Shown piece after piece: positions 52,347 to 60,859 of a stretch of 64,000 nucleotides of DNA. The stretch is from assembly GCA_900539945.1 (NCBI GenBank), contig UQDV01000006.1, forward strand, positions 1-64,000, in the 5' to 3' direction. The notes under the pieces are model-generated. The model was not told the origin of the DNA and ran no database searches. It saw only the letters and a list, made by a program, of their open reading frames with translations. The DNA is from an uncultured Faecalibacterium sp. (GTDB taxonomy: Bacteria > Bacillota > Clostridia > Oscillospirales > Ruminococcaceae). Position 1 is the first letter of the stretch. Each line of letters opens with the position of its first letter. Position numbers and translations under genes: made by a program.

Positions 52347-53275
52347 GCTTCGTCCCTCCATGCGGCCAGCGCGGCGTCCAGCTGCTCCGGTGTCTCCACC
52401 GAAGCGCACGGCACGCCGGGCAGGGTCTTTTTCACAAAGCCGGACAGGGCACTGCCGGGGCCGACTTCCAGGATGTGGTCCACACCCAGTTCGCCCAGAC
52501 GGCGGAGGGTGTCCTCCATATACACGCTGCTCTGCACCTGCTTCACCAGCAGGTCCGGGATGGTGTCCGCGTCGGCCTTTTCGCGGCCCAGACAGTTGAA
52601 CAGCACCGGGATCTGCATCTCACGGAACCGCTCGGTCTTGAACCGCTCGGCAAGGGCGTCCCCGGCGGGGGCCATCAGCCGGGTGTGGAAGGGGCCGCTC
52701 ACCTTCAGCAGAAGGCAGCGGCGGGCACCGGCGGCTTTGGCCAGTTCGGCGGCCTTATCCACAGCGGCTTTCTCGCCGCCAATGACCAGCTGGCCGGGGC
52801 AGTTGTAGTTGCAGATCTGCACACAGCCCAGCGCCGAAGCCTCTTCGCAGCAGGCGGAAAGCGCAGTGCGGTCCAGGCCCAGCACGGCGGTCATGCCGCA
52901 GTCGATGCCCTTGGCCGCATCGGCCATGGCTTTGCCCCGGTAGGCGGCCAGCTCAATGGCCTGCTTGGCGGTGAACACCCCGGCAGCTTCCAGCGCGGAG
53001 TATTCGCCCAGCGAAAGCCCGGCAGCGTAAGCGGGCTGCACGTCCTGCTCGGCCAGCACGGCGGTGACGCCGCAGGCAAAGGCCACCATGCAGGGCTGGG
53101 TGTATTCGGTCTGATTCAGAACGCCGTCCGGGTCCTCAAAGCAGACGCGGTGCAGGTCAAAATCCAGCGCCGCGCTGTCGAAGGCGGCCCGGAAGGCGGG
53201 GGAGCTTTCGTAAAATTCTTTGCCCATGCCGGGGTGCTGGGCACCCTGACCGGCATACAGAACAGCAAGTTTCAT
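52343..53275 (-). CDS. fabD: Malonyl-CoA:ACP transacylase
   Basis: A 310-residue acyltransferase. Starts MKLAVLYAGQGAQHPGMGKEF; the active Ser is in AGLSLGEYSAL and the active His in VSGPFHTRLMAPA. It charges ACP with malonate. Overlaps fabG by four bases at its 3' end and the NMO gene stop at its 5' end (ATGA). Confidence 0.96.
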   Translation of the reverse strand: MKLAVLYAGQGAQHPGMGKEFYESSPAFRAAFDSAALDFDLHRVCFEDPDGVLNQTEYTQPCMVAFACGVTAVLAEQDVQPAYAAGLSLGEYSALEAAGVFTAKQAIELAAYRGKAMADAAKGIDCGMTAVLGLDRTALSACCEEASALGCVQICNYNCPGQLVIGGEKAAVDKAAELAKAAGARRCLLLKVSGPFHTRLMAPAGDALAERFKTERFREMQIPVLFNCLGREKADADTIPDLLVKQVQSSVYMEDTLRRLGELGVDHILEVGPGSALSGFVKKTLPGVPCASVETPEQLDAALAAWRDEA

Positions 53276-54339
53276 AGGTCATGCCTCCATTCGGCGGTCA
53301 ATTCGTCCATCAGTTCCCGGACGGTGTACATCCGGTCCAGTCGGCCCACGTTGGCCCCGCAGAAGAACAGCCCCTCTTCCACATTGCCCTTCACCGCCTC
53401 GATGAGGGCGTGGGTGATGCAGTAGGGCACCTTTGCGGGGTCGCAGGTCTTTAAACAGCGGGCGCAGTGCCGGGGCGCAAAGCGTTTGCCCTTGGCCAGT
53501 GCCTGCACCAGCGGGGTGTTCAGCGCCCGGCCCGGCATGCCCACCGGGCTGTGGATGATGCGCACATCCTCCAGCTTTGCGGCCAGGAGCACGTCCTTGT
53601 AGGTCTGGCTGGCATCGCACTCGTAGGTGGGGATGAACCGGGTGGCCAGCTGCACCCCGGCGGCCCCCAGCTTTGTATAGTGGGCCATGTCGGCCCCGGT
53701 GTAGATGCCGCCCGCCACGAATACCGGGATGGCATGGCCGAATTGCGCCTCATAGGGCTGTACCTCGGCCAGCACTTCCGGCAGAATCTCGTCCAGAGAC
53801 TGGCAGTGGTCTGCCAGCAGGTCGGCCTCGGCAAAGCCCAGATGCCCGCCTGCCTTGCAGCCCTCGATGACCACAAAGTCGGCGGTGCGGGCAAACTCCT
53901 TGGCCCAGCGGCGCAGGATGAGCTTAGCGGCCCGTGCGCTGGACACGATGGGCGCAATGGCCACCTCCTGCGTGCCCACAAGGCCGGGCAGCTCCAGCGG
54001 CAGGCCCGCGCCGGACACCACCGCGTCCACGCCCGCTTCTACCGCGGTGCGGATGGCGGCGGCATAGTCCTGGGTGGCCACCATCGCATTGATGGCCACC
54101 AGTCCCGCGCCCTTGGCAAGGGCTTTGGCTTTCTGGATCTCAGCGGTCAGGGCGCGGTGGTTGGCGCTTGCCGGGTCGCGGGCAAAATCCGGCTCCCGGT
54201 AGCCCGCATCGGCGGTGGAGATGCACCCCATGCCGCCGCAGGCCGCCACGGCCCCGGCCAGCCCGCCGAGGGACACGCCCACGCCCATGCCGCCCTGCAG
54301 GATGGGCACGGGCAGGGCCTTTCCGGCAAGGGTCAGCAT
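53272..54339 (-). CDS. Nitronate monooxygenase-like FMN protein (second FabK-like protein)
   Basis: A 355-residue TIM-barrel flavoprotein of the NMO/2-nitropropane dioxygenase family, to which FabK also belongs. Motifs are LQGGMGVGVSLGGLAGAVA, a phosphate-binding GGIYTGADMAHY and HLGFAEADLL. A C-terminal Cys-rich part (APRHCARCLKTCDPAKVPYC) is additional to FabK and might bind metal or an iron-sulphur cluster. The start is ATG at 54339 overlapping the fabK stop (ATGCTGA). Its place inside the fab operon suggests a role in enoyl-ACP reduction or unsaturated fatty acid control, which is inferred. Confidence 0.8.
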   Translation of the reverse strand: MLTLAGKALPVPILQGGMGVGVSLGGLAGAVAACGGMGCISTADAGYREPDFARDPASANHRALTAEIQKAKALAKGAGLVAINAMVATQDYAAAIRTAVEAGVDAVVSGAGLPLELPGLVGTQEVAIAPIVSSARAAKLILRRWAKEFARTADFVVIEGCKAGGHLGFAEADLLADHCQSLDEILPEVLAEVQPYEAQFGHAIPVFVAGGIYTGADMAHYTKLGAAGVQLATRFIPTYECDASQTYKDVLLAAKLEDVRIIHSPVGMPGRALNTPLVQALAKGKRFAPRHCARCLKTCDPAKVPYCITHALIEAVKGNVEEGLFFCGANVGRLDRMYTVRELMDELTAEWRHDL

Positions 54340-55265
54340 AGCTCGTTCAGCGCGGCGATGCGCTGCCTCCCGCCTTCCCACAGGTCGTTCAGGATGTCGG
54401 CCACGGGGCGCACCTCGTGGAGCATCCCGGCCACCTGACCGGCCATCAGGCTGCCGGTGGTGGTGTCGCCCTCAAACACGGCCCGGCGCAGGCTGCCGAG
54501 GGTGTATTTTTCCAGTTCCATCTTGTCGGCCCCGGCCTTTTCCTGCCGGACGTACTCGCGGCTCATGCGGTTTTTCAGCACACGCACCGGTGCGCCGACG
54601 CTGCGGCCGGTGACGATGGTGTCACTGTCCTTGGCCTTGAGCAGGGCGGCTTTATAGTTCTCATGGATGGGGCACTCCTCGCTTGCCAGCAGGCAGGTGC
54701 CCACCTGTACGCCGCAGGCGCCCAGGGCCAGCGCAGCAGCCAGCTGGCGGCCGTCGGCGATGCCGCCCGCCGCAATGACGGGCACGCTCACCGCATCCAC
54801 CACCTGCGGCACCAGCGCCATGGTGGTCATTTCGCCCACATGGCCGCCGCTCTCGGTGCCCTCGGCAATGACGGCGTCGATGCCCAGCGGCTCCAGATGC
54901 TTTGCCAGTACGGCGGCCACCACGGGAATGACCTTGATGCCGGCGGCTTTCCACATGGGAACATACTTGCCGGGGTTGCCGGCGCCGGTGGTGACCACCT
55001 GCACGCCTTCTTCCACCACGATCTTGGCAAACTCGTCGGCCTGCGGGTGCATCAGCATGATGTTCACGCCGAAGGGCTTGGCCGTCAATTGCTTGCAGCG
55101 GCGGATGTTCTCGCGCAGGGTGTCGGCGTTCATGCCGCCCGCGCCGATGATACCCAGCGCTCCCGCGTTGGAGCAGGCGGCGGCAAACTCGCCGGTGGCG
55201 ATGTTGGCCATGCCGCCCTGGATGATGGGATATCTGGTCCCTAAAATTTCATTTAAAAGTTTCAT
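54333..55265 (-). CDS. fabK: Enoyl-ACP reductase II (FMN)
   Basis: A 310-residue FMN-dependent enoyl reductase. It begins MKLLNEILGTRYPIIQGGMA, and shows GIIGAGGMNADTLREN, AEGTESGGHVGEMTTMALVPQVVD and the phosphate-binding IAAGGIADGRQLAAALALGA, all typical of FabK. It completes each elongation cycle and replaces FabI, giving natural triclosan insensitivity in other species. Preceded by a hairpin between fabH and fabK. Confidence 0.93.
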   Translation of the reverse strand: MKLLNEILGTRYPIIQGGMANIATGEFAAACSNAGALGIIGAGGMNADTLRENIRRCKQLTAKPFGVNIMLMHPQADEFAKIVVEEGVQVVTTGAGNPGKYVPMWKAAGIKVIPVVAAVLAKHLEPLGIDAVIAEGTESGGHVGEMTTMALVPQVVDAVSVPVIAAGGIADGRQLAAALALGACGVQVGTCLLASEECPIHENYKAALLKAKDSDTIVTGRSVGAPVRVLKNRMSREYVRQEKAGADKMELEKYTLGSLRRAVFEGDTTTGSLMAGQVAGMLHEVRPVADILNDLWEGGRQRIAALNELC

Positions 55266-55279
55266 AAAGTTTTCCTGCG

Positions 55280-55307
55280 AAAGGCTTCCCCCTCGGGGGA
55301 AGCCTTT
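55280..55307 (-). terminator. Intraoperonic hairpin between fabH and fabK
   Basis: A perfect GGCTTCCCCC/GGGGGAAGCC stem with a 3-nt loop overlaps the fabH stop. Only a short T-run follows, so it may reduce rather than stop transcription or protect mRNA ends. Confidence 0.55.
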
Positions 55308-56250
55308 ATTTCTTATACTCCACGATCATGCCGCCCCAGGTCAGGCCGCCGCCAAAGCCGATGCAGGCGATCGTCTGCCCCGGCTGCAGCTGCCCGGTCT
55401 CGGCCAGCTCGTTCAGGGCTACCGGGATGCTGGCGGCGCTGGTGTTGCCGTGGCGGTCCATGTTCTTGTAGAATTTGGCCGGGTCGGCGTGCAGAGCCCG
55501 CACACAGTGGTCGATGATGCGGCTGTTGGCCTGATGACAGACCACCCAGTCTACCTCGTCCAGCGTCTTGCCGGTCTCGTCCAGCACCGTGTGCAGGCAG
55601 CGGGGCAGGGCATCCACCGCAAAGCGGAACACTGCTTTGCCGTCCATGGTGATGGGGGCAGAACCGTTCCGGTCCGGCCCACCGGCGTGCAGGACGTCGC
55701 TGCCCCGGGCCCCCAGCGTGAGGGCAAAGGGGGTGTCGGCCAGCCGGAAGATGGCCGCCCCGGCTCCGTCCCCGAAGAGGACGCAGGTGGAGCGGTCGGC
55801 GGGGTCCATCAGGCGGGAAAGGGCTTCGCACCCGATGACCAGGGCGTACTGCCCGCCCAGCGTGGCCAGCAGGCCCCGCGCCACAGCAGTGCCGTACAAA
55901 AAGCCGGAGCAGGCCGCGTTGACGTCCAGCGCAGGCCGGTTTTCCGGCAGGCCCAGCGCCGCCTGTACCTGACAGGCCACACTGGGGGTGGCGTCCGGGG
56001 CCGACAGGGTGGCGCACACGCAGCAGGCGATGTCTGCCGGGGCAAGGCCGCTGCGCTGCAGCGCCTGTTTTGCGGCGGCAATGGCCAGCGTGGCGGCGGA
56101 TTCGTCCGCGGTGCACCAGTGCCGGGTACGGATGCCGGTGCGGGAGGTGATCCACGCGTCACTGGTGTCCACGGTGCGGCTGAGCTCTTCGTTCGTGACC
56201 GTCCGGCCGGGCAGCGCCCCGCCGGTGGCTATCAGCTGGAAGCCCTTCAT
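55306..56250 (-). CDS. fabH: 3-oxoacyl-ACP synthase III
   Basis: A 314-residue initiation condensing enzyme. Catalytic Cys in DVNAACSGFLYG, His in VVCHQANSRII and Asn in RHGNTSAASIPVAL. Starts MKGFQLIATGGALPG at 56250 after GAGGAA, overlapping the accA stop (ATGA); the longer frame upstream is within accA. It condenses acetyl- or branched acyl-CoA with malonyl-ACP. Confidence 0.95.
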   Translation of the reverse strand: MKGFQLIATGGALPGRTVTNEELSRTVDTSDAWITSRTGIRTRHWCTADESAATLAIAAAKQALQRSGLAPADIACCVCATLSAPDATPSVACQVQAALGLPENRPALDVNAACSGFLYGTAVARGLLATLGGQYALVIGCEALSRLMDPADRSTCVLFGDGAGAAIFRLADTPFALTLGARGSDVLHAGGPDRNGSAPITMDGKAVFRFAVDALPRCLHTVLDETGKTLDEVDWVVCHQANSRIIDHCVRALHADPAKFYKNMDRHGNTSAASIPVALNELAETGQLQPGQTIACIGFGGGLTWGGMIVEYKK

Positions 56251-57200
56251 GCGTTCCTCATTTCTCCGATCTGGCGGTATTTCTTGTAGCGCTGGTCGGC
56301 AAGGGCCCGGCCGTTCATGCGGCACAGCTCTTTCAGGTGTGCCCGCAGGGCGGCGTCCAGATGCTCGAACAGAGCTGCGTGCCCGCGCTGGGCACCGCCC
56401 ACCGGCTCCGGGATCACTTCCTCCACGATGCCGTCCTGGTACAGGTCCTGTGCGGTCAGCTTCATCATCTCGCAGGCTTCGCCGCTGCGGGAGGCGTCCT
56501 TCCACAGGATGCTGGCAAAGCCCTCGGGGCTCAGCACCGAATAGACGGCGTTTTCCAGCATGAGGATGTGGTTTGCCACACCCAGCGCCAGCGCACCGCC
56601 GGAGGAACCCTCGCCGGTGACCACGGCAACGACCGGCACGGTCAGGCCGCTCATCTCCATCAGGTTGCGGGCGATGGCCTCGCCCTGGCCGCGCTCCTCG
56701 GCGTCCTTGCCGGGGTAAGCGCCCGGCGTGTCGATGAACGTGATAATGGGCCGACCGAACTTCTCGGCCTGCTTCATCAGGCGCAGGGCCTTGCGGTAGC
56801 CCTCCGGCCCCGGCATGCCGAAGTTGCAGGCCAGATTCTCCTCCAGCGAGGAGCCCTTGCGGTGACCGATGACGGTCACCGGCATGCCGTGGAAGCGGGC
56901 CACACCGCCCAGGATGGCGGGGTCCTCCTTGCACTGGCGGTCACCCCGCTGCTCAAAGAAGTCGGTGAACAGGGCGGAGATGGTCTCGTCAATGTGGGGG
57001 CGGTCCGGGTGCCGGGCCAGAAAGACCCGGTCCTCGGCGGTCAGCGGGCCGCAGGCACGCAGGATCTCGTCCTCCTCTACGGCAAGCTCTGCCAGCTCGG
57101 CGGCGTGGGCCGTGATGGCGTCCATGTCGTCGCCGCTGCCCTTCAGGGCGTTGATCTGTGCATCCAGCGGAGCCAGCTGCTCCAGAATTTCCTTGATCAT
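56247..57200 (-). CDS. accA: Acetyl-CoA carboxylase carboxyltransferase, alpha subunit
   Basis: A 317-residue subunit that with AccD transfers the carboxyl group from biotin to acetyl-CoA. The N-terminal helical part (LAPLDAQINALKG) and ILGGVARFHGMPVTVIGHRKG, NFGMPGPEGYRKALRLM, TFIDTPGAYPGKDAEERGQGEAIARNL are typical. Overlaps accD and fabH by four bases each. accB and accC are not in the window. Confidence 0.97.
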   Translation of the reverse strand: MIKEILEQLAPLDAQINALKGSGDDMDAITAHAAELAELAVEEDEILRACGPLTAEDRVFLARHPDRPHIDETISALFTDFFEQRGDRQCKEDPAILGGVARFHGMPVTVIGHRKGSSLEENLACNFGMPGPEGYRKALRLMKQAEKFGRPIITFIDTPGAYPGKDAEERGQGEAIARNLMEMSGLTVPVVAVVTGEGSSGGALALGVANHILMLENAVYSVLSPEGFASILWKDASRSGEACEMMKLTAQDLYQDGIVEEVIPEPVGGAQRGHAALFEHLDAALRAHLKELCRMNGRALADQRYKKYRQIGEMRNA

Positions 57201-58069
57201 TCGTGTTTTCCTCCCACATGAAGCTGCAGCACCCGGATCAGGGTGTCGCGCAGCTGGTCGCGGGGCACCACCTGATCCACAAAGCCGTGCTCCAACTGGA
57301 ACTCGCTGCGCTGGAACCCGGCGGGCAGCTTTTCGCCGATGGTCTGCTCAATGACGCGGGGCCCGGCAAAGCCGATCAGCGCCCCCGGCTCGGCCAGCAT
57401 GATGTCGCCCAGGCTTGCAAAGCTGGCGGTCACGCCGCCGGTGGTGGGGTGGGTGAGCACGCTGACGTACAGCCCGCCTCTGGCGGAAAAGCGCTGGATG
57501 GCGGCGCTGGTCTTGGCCATCTGCATCAGGCTGAAAATGCCCTCCTGCATGCGGGCACCGCCGCTGGCCGAGAAGATGACCAGCGGCAGGCGTTTGGCTG
57601 CGGCGTACTCCACCGCGCGGGTGATCTTTTCGCCCACGGCGGTGCTCATGCTGCCCATGAAAAACCGGCTGTCCAGCACGGCAGCCACACAGGCCACCCC
57701 GCCGATGCGGCCGGTCGCCGTGACGGCGGCTTCGCGCAGGCCGGTCTTGTTCTGGGCGGCGGTCAGCTTTTCCGGGTAGCCGGGGAACCGGAGCACATCC
57801 TGCGGAGGCAGGTCGGCGTCCAGCTCCCGGAAGCTGCCGTGGTCCAGCACCAGACTAAGCCGGTAGTAGCCGCCGATGGGCATGTGATAGCCGCAGTTGG
57901 GGCAGACGTAAAGGCTGCGGGTCCAGATGGTGCGGGTGGCGCGGCGGCCGCACTGTTTGCACTCCACGAACTGGGGTTCATGCCAGACGGCCCCGGCATC
58001 CCGCCGGGCTTTCAGCTGGAACGTGCGTTCCCGCATCCGGCCGGGGAACAGGTCTCGGATCTCGTTCAT
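57197..58069 (-). CDS. accD: Acetyl-CoA carboxylase carboxyltransferase, beta subunit
   Basis: A 290-residue carboxyltransferase beta. The N-terminal zinc ribbon has two CxxC pairs (ECKQCGR and VCPNCGY). Later ASGGARMQEGIFSLMQM and PTTGGVTASFASLGD match the crotonase-like active site. Follows acpP by 11 bp, and its last four bases are shared with accA (ATGA). Confidence 0.97.
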   Translation of the reverse strand: MNEIRDLFPGRMRERTFQLKARRDAGAVWHEPQFVECKQCGRRATRTIWTRSLYVCPNCGYHMPIGGYYRLSLVLDHGSFRELDADLPPQDVLRFPGYPEKLTAAQNKTGLREAAVTATGRIGGVACVAAVLDSRFFMGSMSTAVGEKITRAVEYAAAKRLPLVIFSASGGARMQEGIFSLMQMAKTSAAIQRFSARGGLYVSVLTHPTTGGVTASFASLGDIMLAEPGALIGFAGPRVIEQTIGEKLPAGFQRSEFQLEHGFVDQVVPRDQLRDTLIRVLQLHVGGKHE

Positions 58070-58080
58070 GGTGTTCTGCC

Positions 58081-58308
58081 TCAGACGTGTGCGGTGATGT
58101 AGTTGTAGATGTCGCCCACGGTCTTGAGCTTTGCCAGCTCCTCGTCGGGCACGGACACGCCGCAGGCATCCTCCAGGGCCATGTTCAGCTCCACGGCATC
58201 CAGGCTGTCGGCCTCCAGATCCTCGGTCAGGCTGGCCTCCATAGTCACCTTGTCCTCATCGCAGTTCAGGGTATCGACAACGATCTTCTTCATTTCTTCA
58301 AACGTCAT
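58081..58308 (-). CDS. acpP: Acyl carrier protein
   Basis: A 75-residue acidic ACP. Phosphopantetheine attachment Ser is in EADSLDAVELNM. First gene of the operon, with AAAAGGAG before the ATG. Carries all intermediates of fatty acid synthesis. Same length as typical ACP. Confidence 0.97.
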   Translation of the reverse strand: MTFEEMKKIVVDTLNCDEDKVTMEASLTEDLEADSLDAVELNMALEDACGVSVPDEELAKLKTVGDIYNYITAHV

Positions 58309-58379
58309 GGTAGTGTTCTCCTTTTGTATGTTGGATGTTTTTAAATAGCTAAAATGTTTGAGTAATTCGGAACACGACC

Positions 58380-58407
58380 ATTATAGCCGAATCGTTGGAT
58401 AAGTCAA
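58380..58407 (-). promoter_or_regulatory. Promoter of the fatty acid synthesis operon
   Basis: On the minus strand TTGACT (58402-58407), 16 bp, TATAAT (58380-58385). A CTCAAACATTTTAG segment just downstream resembles half of a FabT-type site, but no full palindrome is seen. Confidence 0.65.
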
Positions 58408-58514
58408 CAAAAATAACTAAAATAATTTATCTTTTACAGTTCTGACACACTTTCCTTCCTTTTTATAATGCACGGTACAGGCGGCGGTCTGCGCACAAAA
58501 CCCATTGACACGAT

Positions 58515-58646
58515 GTGGTGGCGCTGGCCATCGCGGTCATGATCGGTGACGGCTGCTGTGCCTTCGGCAGCATCAGCCTTGGGCAGGACGAAGTGCACCG
58601 CGCAAAGCAGAGCGTGGGCAACGCGGTGGTGCTGTGCGCAGAATGA
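58515..58646 (+). pseudogene. Remnant of a MATE-family transporter
   Basis: In one frame the stretch reads LAIAVMIGDGCCAFG then SISLGQDEVHRAKQSVGNAV and ends at TGA. This matches the conserved region of MATE transporters around the second and third helices, but the rest of the gene is missing. The intact MATE gene begins 180 bp downstream but is a different branch at this site. Regarded as a decayed or truncated paralogue. Confidence 0.6.
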
Positions 58647-58692
58647 CCAATTCTTCCGGCAAAAAACTGGAAATGTTGATGCAATGCAAATC

Positions 58693-58721
58693 TTGTAAAA
58701 TGCGCTTGCCTCGGCTATAAT
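58693..58721 (+). promoter_or_regulatory. Promoter of the MATE gene
   Basis: TTGTAA (58693-58698), 17-bp spacer, TATAAT (58716-58721). Confidence 0.7.
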
Positions 58722-58745
58722 ATCTTTCATGTATGTACACAACGT

Positions 58746-58809
58746 CCTGCCTCTTTCCGGCAGGGCGTTTTTCACGGCAAAAATGCAGAGCAACGGCTCT
58801 TTTTTGCAT
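58746..58809 (+). promoter_or_regulatory. Tandem terminator-like hairpins in the MATE leader
   Basis: CCTGCC/GGCAGG with a following GTTTTT (58746-58772), then ATGCAGAGC/GCTCTTTTTTGCAT (58783-58809). Both lie between the promoter and the start, as expected for transcription attenuation. No known riboswitch class was recognised. Confidence 0.55.
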
Positions 58810-58825
58810 GGATGGGAGGAAACCT

Positions 58826-60190
58826 ATGACCAAGGATATGACGCAGGGCAGCCCGCTGAAGCTGATCCTTGCCTTTGCAGTGCCGCTGATGCTGGGCAGC
58901 CTGTTCCAGCAGTTCTACAACCTGGCCGACACCATCATCGTGGGCCGCTTTGTGGGCGTGGAAGCGCTGGCGGCCGTGGGCAGCGTGGGCGGCCTGAACT
59001 ATCTGGTGCTGGGCTTTGTCAACGGCATTGCCTGCGGCTTTTCCATCCCCATCTCCTGGACCTTCGGTGCCAAGGACTATAAAGAGATGCGCCGCTACAC
59101 GGCCAACACCGTGTGGCTGTCGCTGCTGTTTGCGGCGGTGCTCACGGTGGTCACCGTGGCGCTCACCCGCGCCGTGCTGGTGTGGACCAACACCCCTGCC
59201 AACATCATCGACCTGGCCGATGTCTACATCCGCACCATTTTTGCGGGCATCCCCCTCACCTTATTATATAATGTCACCAGTGCCCTGATGCGCGCGCTGG
59301 GCGACAGCAAGCGCCCGCTGTTCTTCCTGCTGGTGGCCAGCTTTCTGAACATCGGGCTGGACCTTGCCTGCATCATCGTGTTTGATATGGGCGTGTTCGG
59401 CGCGGCCTTTGCCACCGTGTTCAGTCAGGGCGTGGCCGGTGTGGGCAGCCTGCTGTACATCCTGCGCCACTACCATGAGCTGCGCTGGAGCAAGGACGAA
59501 GGCGCGTTCAGCCTGCCCCACTGTGCAAAGCTGTGCAGCATGGGCATCCCCATGGGCCTGCAGTGCAGCATCACGGCCATTGGCAGCGTGGTGCTGCAGG
59601 GTGCCGTGAACGGTCTGGGCAGCGACATCGTGGCCGCACAGACCGCCGGCAGCAAGGCGGCGCAGTTCCTCAGCGTGCCGCTGGAGAGCATCGGCACCGC
59701 CATGACCACCTACGCCAGCCAGAACATGGGCGCCAACGACCTCAAGCGGGTGGACCGGGGCGTGCACACCGCCCTGGGCATTGGCTGCGTGTACAGTGTG
59801 GCCTCCTTTTTGATCCTCCGGGTGCTGGATAAGGCCCTCATCGGCCTGTTCCTGGAGCCGGGAGAGACTGCCATCATGGCCAACGCCCAGAGTTTTATTT
59901 TCTGGAACAGCGTGTTCTACATCCCGCTGGCGGTGCTCATCATCTATCGCTACACCATCCAGGGGCTGGGCCATTCGGGCCTTGCCATGTTCGCCGGGGT
60001 GGCCGAGATGGTGGCCCGCGCCATGGTGGGCTTCTGGTTCGTGCCGCTGTGGGGTTACTTTGCGGCCTGCATCGCAAGCCCGGTGGCATGGTTCTTTGCC
60101 TGCTTCTTCCTGATCCCGGCCTACATCGTGGTGCGCAAGCGCCTGCAGAACGAAAAACAGGCCGATGCGCAGCAGGCGGCAAGGGCCTGA
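58826..60190 (+). CDS. MATE family efflux transporter
   Basis: A 454-residue multidrug/Na+ antiporter with twelve membrane helices. The start MTKDMTQGSPLKLILAFAVP at 58826 follows GGGAGGAAACC; the earlier ATG at 58733 is in the leader. The conserved NLADTIIVGRFVG, GFVNGIACGFSIP and ASQNMGANDLKRVDRG segments are typical of MATE (DinF/NorM-like) proteins. Expressed from its own promoter through an attenuator-like leader; the substrate is unknown. Confidence 0.93.
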   Translation: MTKDMTQGSPLKLILAFAVPLMLGSLFQQFYNLADTIIVGRFVGVEALAAVGSVGGLNYLVLGFVNGIACGFSIPISWTFGAKDYKEMRRYTANTVWLSLLFAAVLTVVTVALTRAVLVWTNTPANIIDLADVYIRTIFAGIPLTLLYNVTSALMRALGDSKRPLFFLLVASFLNIGLDLACIIVFDMGVFGAAFATVFSQGVAGVGSLLYILRHYHELRWSKDEGAFSLPHCAKLCSMGIPMGLQCSITAIGSVVLQGAVNGLGSDIVAAQTAGSKAAQFLSVPLESIGTAMTTYASQNMGANDLKRVDRGVHTALGIGCVYSVASFLILRVLDKALIGLFLEPGETAIMANAQSFIFWNSVFYIPLAVLIIYRYTIQGLGHSGLAMFAGVAEMVARAMVGFWFVPLWGYFAACIASPVAWFFACFFLIPAYIVVRKRLQNEKQADAQQAARA

Positions 60191-60208
60191 GCGTTTCCGA
60201 TTTAAAAC

Positions 60209-60248
60209 AAAAGGGCTGCTGCACAGCATTTGTGCAGCAGCCCTTTTT
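60209..60248. terminator. Bidirectional terminator after the MATE gene
   Basis: AAGGGCTGCTGCAC and GTGCAGCAGCCCTT form a 14-bp stem with A- and T-runs, between convergent genes. Confidence 0.9.
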
Positions 60249-60268
60249 CGATGCAAGTTGGTTGAGAC

Positions 60269-60754
60269 TTAGTTCTCCGGTGCAGCGAAGGCGATGGGGG
60301 TAGCGCCTGCAGCGGCGTCCACGCTCTTCAGAGAGAGCGGGGTGGTCTCGTAGTGCAGGGTCTCGAAGGTCTGGGTCTGGCCGTCCTCGGTGGTAAACTC
60401 CAGCACATAGGTCACGTCAGCCTGCTTGTCGGCCTCCACGTCGCGGGTGATGACCACGCTGTCGCCGTCAGCCAGGCCCTCACCGGCCAGGTTGTCGCCC
60501 TTGTCCTCGGCGCCGACTTCGTACAGGTACAGGTCGGTGACGGTGGAACCGGTGGTGTTGTACACGGTGTACTCGGCAGTGGTGGGCTCAGCGGCCTCGC
60601 TGGAAGCAGCCTCAGAGCTTGCAGCCTCGCTGGATGCGGCAGCAGAAGATGCCACAGAAGAGGAAGCAGCGGTGGAAGAGGAGCTGCCGCAGGCGGTCAT
60701 GCCCACAGCCAGTGCCAGAGCGGCAGCAACGATAGCAACATTCTTGAGTTTCAT
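60269..60754 (-). CDS. Small lipoprotein with Ala/Ser/Glu repeats
   Basis: A 161-residue exported lipoprotein. Signal peptide MKLKNVAIVAAALALA ends at lipobox MTACG. A low-complexity linker follows (SSEAA repeats), then a beta-rich C-terminal domain (about 60-161: TAEYTVYNTTGSTVTDLYLYEV and VTYVLEFTTEDGQ). The ATG is preceded by AAAGGAG. Own promoter at 60831-60859. Function unknown; the domain looks like a small Ig-type or DUF module. Confidence 0.7.
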   Translation of the reverse strand: MKLKNVAIVAAALALAVGMTACGSSSSTAASSSVASSAAASSEAASSEAASSEAAEPTTAEYTVYNTTGSTVTDLYLYEVGAEDKGDNLAGEGLADGDSVVITRDVEADKQADVTYVLEFTTEDGQTQTFETLHYETTPLSLKSVDAAAGATPIAFAAPEN

Positions 60755-60830
60755 GCGAAATACTCCTTTGATCTTTTTTCGTTCTTCTCATTTCAACCCA
60801 ACCAACCGGGTGGGCGGGTTGTTGAGGTTG

Positions 60831-60859
60831 ATTATACGCAAGATTCGACAAAAAATCAA
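60831..60859 (-). promoter_or_regulatory. Promoter of the small lipoprotein gene
   Basis: On the minus strand TTGATT (60854-60859), 17 bp, TATAAT (60831-60836). The leader contains an inverted CAACC/GGTTG hairpin (60791-60830). Confidence 0.65.
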
